From an uncultured Clostridia bacterium (GTDB lineage Bacteria; Bacillota; Clostridia; TANB77; CAG-508), in the NCBI GenBank assembly GCA_949388605.1, contig CASKJV010000001.1, positions 1 to 64,000 on the forward strand: a DNA stretch of 64,000 nucleotides, written 5' to 3'. The translations under genes were made by a program, and so were the position numbers. How positions within the stretch are numbered: position 1 is the first letter of the stretch; each line of letters starts with the position of its first letter. Below are positions 62,790 through 64,000 of this stretch, one piece after another. The notes under the pieces were generated by a model that was given only the letters and a program-made list of their open reading frames with translations, did no database searches and had not been told where the DNA came from.

Positions 62790-63838
62790 ATGAAATTTAA
62801 AACTTTTATTTTTATGATACTTTTTACACTTTTACCATTAAGTGTTTTGGCTACTACAGCATCTAGCAATCAAATTTACAATGGAATTGATGTTAGCAAT
62901 TGGCAAGGATATATTGATTATACCAAAGTAAAAAATGATGGAATAGACATTGTTTATATAAAATCCAGCCAAGGAGAAAATATTGTAGATTCATACTTTA
63001 GAATAAATTACAATAATGCTAAAGCCAATCGGTTTAAAAGTAGGACTATATCACTTTTTAACTGCTAGAAATGAAGAAGAAGCAAAAAAACAAGCTGAAT
63101 TTTTCTCTTCAGTAGTGTCTAATACAAGTCCTGATTGTAAATTAGCAATGGATTTTGAAGTGTTTGGAAATTTGAATATTCCCGAAATTAATAATATTTC
63201 AAGAGTGTTTTTAGATAGAGTAAAAGAAATTACAGGAAAAGAAGTTATAATTTATAGTGATGCATATGCGGCTAGAAATGTTTTTAGTAGAGAACTTGCA
63301 CAAAATTATCCATTATGGATTGCAGAATATGGAGTAGAAAACCCAAGTCAAACAAACTGGGAATTTTGGGAAGGTTTTCAGTATACAAGTAGAGGTCAGA
63401 TTTCAGGAATAAATGGATATGTAGACAGAGATAGATTTACAGATGATATTTTTCTTGAAGAAACATCACAGATTACAGAAAATGGAGATTCAAAAAATTA
63501 TAATCAAGATACAATATACATAGTTCAGAGACGGAGATACTTTGAGTGGAATAGCATTAAAATATGGAACTACAGTAAGAGAATTAGTTACTTTAAATAA
63601 TATTAAAAATCCAAATTTAATATATCCAGGAGATGAAATAAAAGTACCAATAAATGGAAATACAAGTAATGATACATTATATACTGCAGGACATATAATA
63701 TATACTGTACAAAGAGGAGATACTTTAAGTGAGCTTGCTTCAAAATTTAATACAACAGTACAAGAAATTGCAGAAGTTAATGATATACGAAATATAGATT
63801 TAATTTATATAGGGGAAAATTTAAGAATAGCAAATTAA
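62790..63838 (+). CDS. Secreted GH25 lysozyme with two LysM domains, two +1 frameshifts
   Basis: The ATG at 62790 follows GGAGG. Signal peptide at residues 1-23. GH25 muramidase domain (about 30-205) with [25 protein letters not shown] and [11 protein letters not shown]; then LysM1 (about 243-290) and LysM2 (about 300-348). Frame 0 meets CGGT at 63030 (before GLKVGLYHF) and stops 13 codons on; the second frame meets CGGA at 63532, in the VQRGDTLSG start of LysM1. Skipping both C bases gives a continuous 348-aa enzyme. LysM2 encodes the same VQRGDTLS with no extra C. It hydrolyses peptidoglycan and would bind it through LysM. Confidence 0.82.
63030..63033 (+). other. CGGT +1 frameshift site 6 (lysozyme GH25 domain)
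   Basis: Frame 0 reads GCC AAT CGG TTT AAA AGT AGG. Frame +1 reads GGT TTA AAA GTA GGA. Confidence 0.85.
63532..63535 (+). other. CGGA +1 frameshift site 7 (lysozyme LysM1)
   Basis: Reading on from site 6: GTT CAG AGA CGG AGA TAC. Skipping the C: GTT CAG AGA GGA GAT ACT TTG AGT, as in LysM2 at about 63705. Confidence 0.88.
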
Positions 63839-63963
63839 AAACTTGAAAAATAAATAAAATTGTGTTAAAATCATTATGTTAATTTTCGATCCTTATTTAT
63901 AGGTTTAATATAAATTGCTTTAATAAGATTAATATTTTAATAGAGGATGAAAGAGGTGGCATA

Positions 63964-64000
63964 ATGACAGAATTACAAAAAATATCAGAAATAATAAGCA
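63964..64000 (+). CDS. Start of a gene cut by the window end
   Basis: The ATG at 63964 follows GAGGTGG by six bases. Twelve codons are visible (MTELQKISEIIS) with no stop. The family cannot be named. TTGTTAAAAT-like sequence near 63860 may hold its promoter. Confidence 0.6.
   Translation, partial: MTELQKISEIIS

Noticed and set aside
18957..63535. Simple reassignment of CGG to another amino acid
   Set aside because: A triplet reassignment would not change frame. At every site the downstream homology is in the +1 frame, so the C must be skipped or read as part of four bases.
18831..63838. Treating the six frameshifted genes as unrelated pseudogenes
   Set aside because: All sites are the same event at a Gly codon and both sides retain intact motifs. 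Random decay would give mixed indels and stops. It cannot be fully excluded without reads.

Overview
The window is strongly AT-rich, densely coding DNA with Gram-positive gene content: Shine-Dalgarno sites of the AGGAGG type, a sortase with LPKTG-anchored surface proteins, Bce-type antibiotic-sensing modules and GT51/MecA-type murein synthases. It fits an uncultivated low-GC gut Clostridia member; the species cannot be named from the sequence. No rRNA, tRNA, phage or CRISPR locus is visible.

Layout. 0-8.3 kb: a 123-bp tandem repeat, a glucosaminidase-like protein, a C39-like peptidase, a Ca/Na exchanger, and a surface cluster (LPKTG cohesin protein, class D sortase, dockerin-glucosaminidase, cadherin-like protein). 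8.3-10.5 kb: an HflK/HflC-like SPFH pair with different codon use. 10.7-18.6 kb: heterodimeric ABC exporter, HD-GYP protein, cysE, and a MITE-like element. 18.7-26.9 kb: ABC transporter plus two-component system, XRE/DUF4097 pair, LysR. 26.9-29.8 kb: nitrilase-like and CoaB genes and an unknown gene, again with different codon use. 30-35.5 kb: ECF sigma/anti-sigma, a two-component operon and a CofE-like gene. 35.5-46.2 kb: an envelope module (VanY-like, YxeA-like, GT51, YccF, MecA-like PBP, BceRS-like and BceAB-like). 46.2-53.2 kb: dgt, a GT-C membrane protein, ECF sigma with beta-propeller partner, and mntP under a Mn riboswitch. 53.3-64 kb: cysteine-cluster and HD proteins, a C39/SH3 protein, a giant transglutaminase-Ig-cohesin-dockerin protein, a second LPKTG cohesin protein, and a GH25-LysM lysozyme.

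Main observation. Six genes that look native to this genome are each interrupted by a +1 frameshift, seven sites in all, and every site is the same: one extra C directly before a conserved glycine codon, giving an in-frame CGG (CGGA six times, CGGT once). In the AT-rich native genes I found no in-frame CGG used as arginine, although CGA, CGT and AGA are used. In-frame CGG read as Arg occurs only in genes that look acquired (SPFH pair, nitrilase-like gene, the 28.8 kb gene, dgt). This suggests programmed +1 frameshifting or quadruplet decoding of CGGN as Gly in an organism that may lack a CGG-reading tRNA; a systematic data artefact must be excluded.

Regulation is readable in several places. 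Two Bce-type operators have identical geometry. An 11-bp-period repeat array matches a site upstream of the neighbouring response regulator. Direct repeats lie at the 18.7 kb ABC promoter. Two promoters resemble ECF promoters. Several families of palindromic intergenic repeats are scattered through the window.
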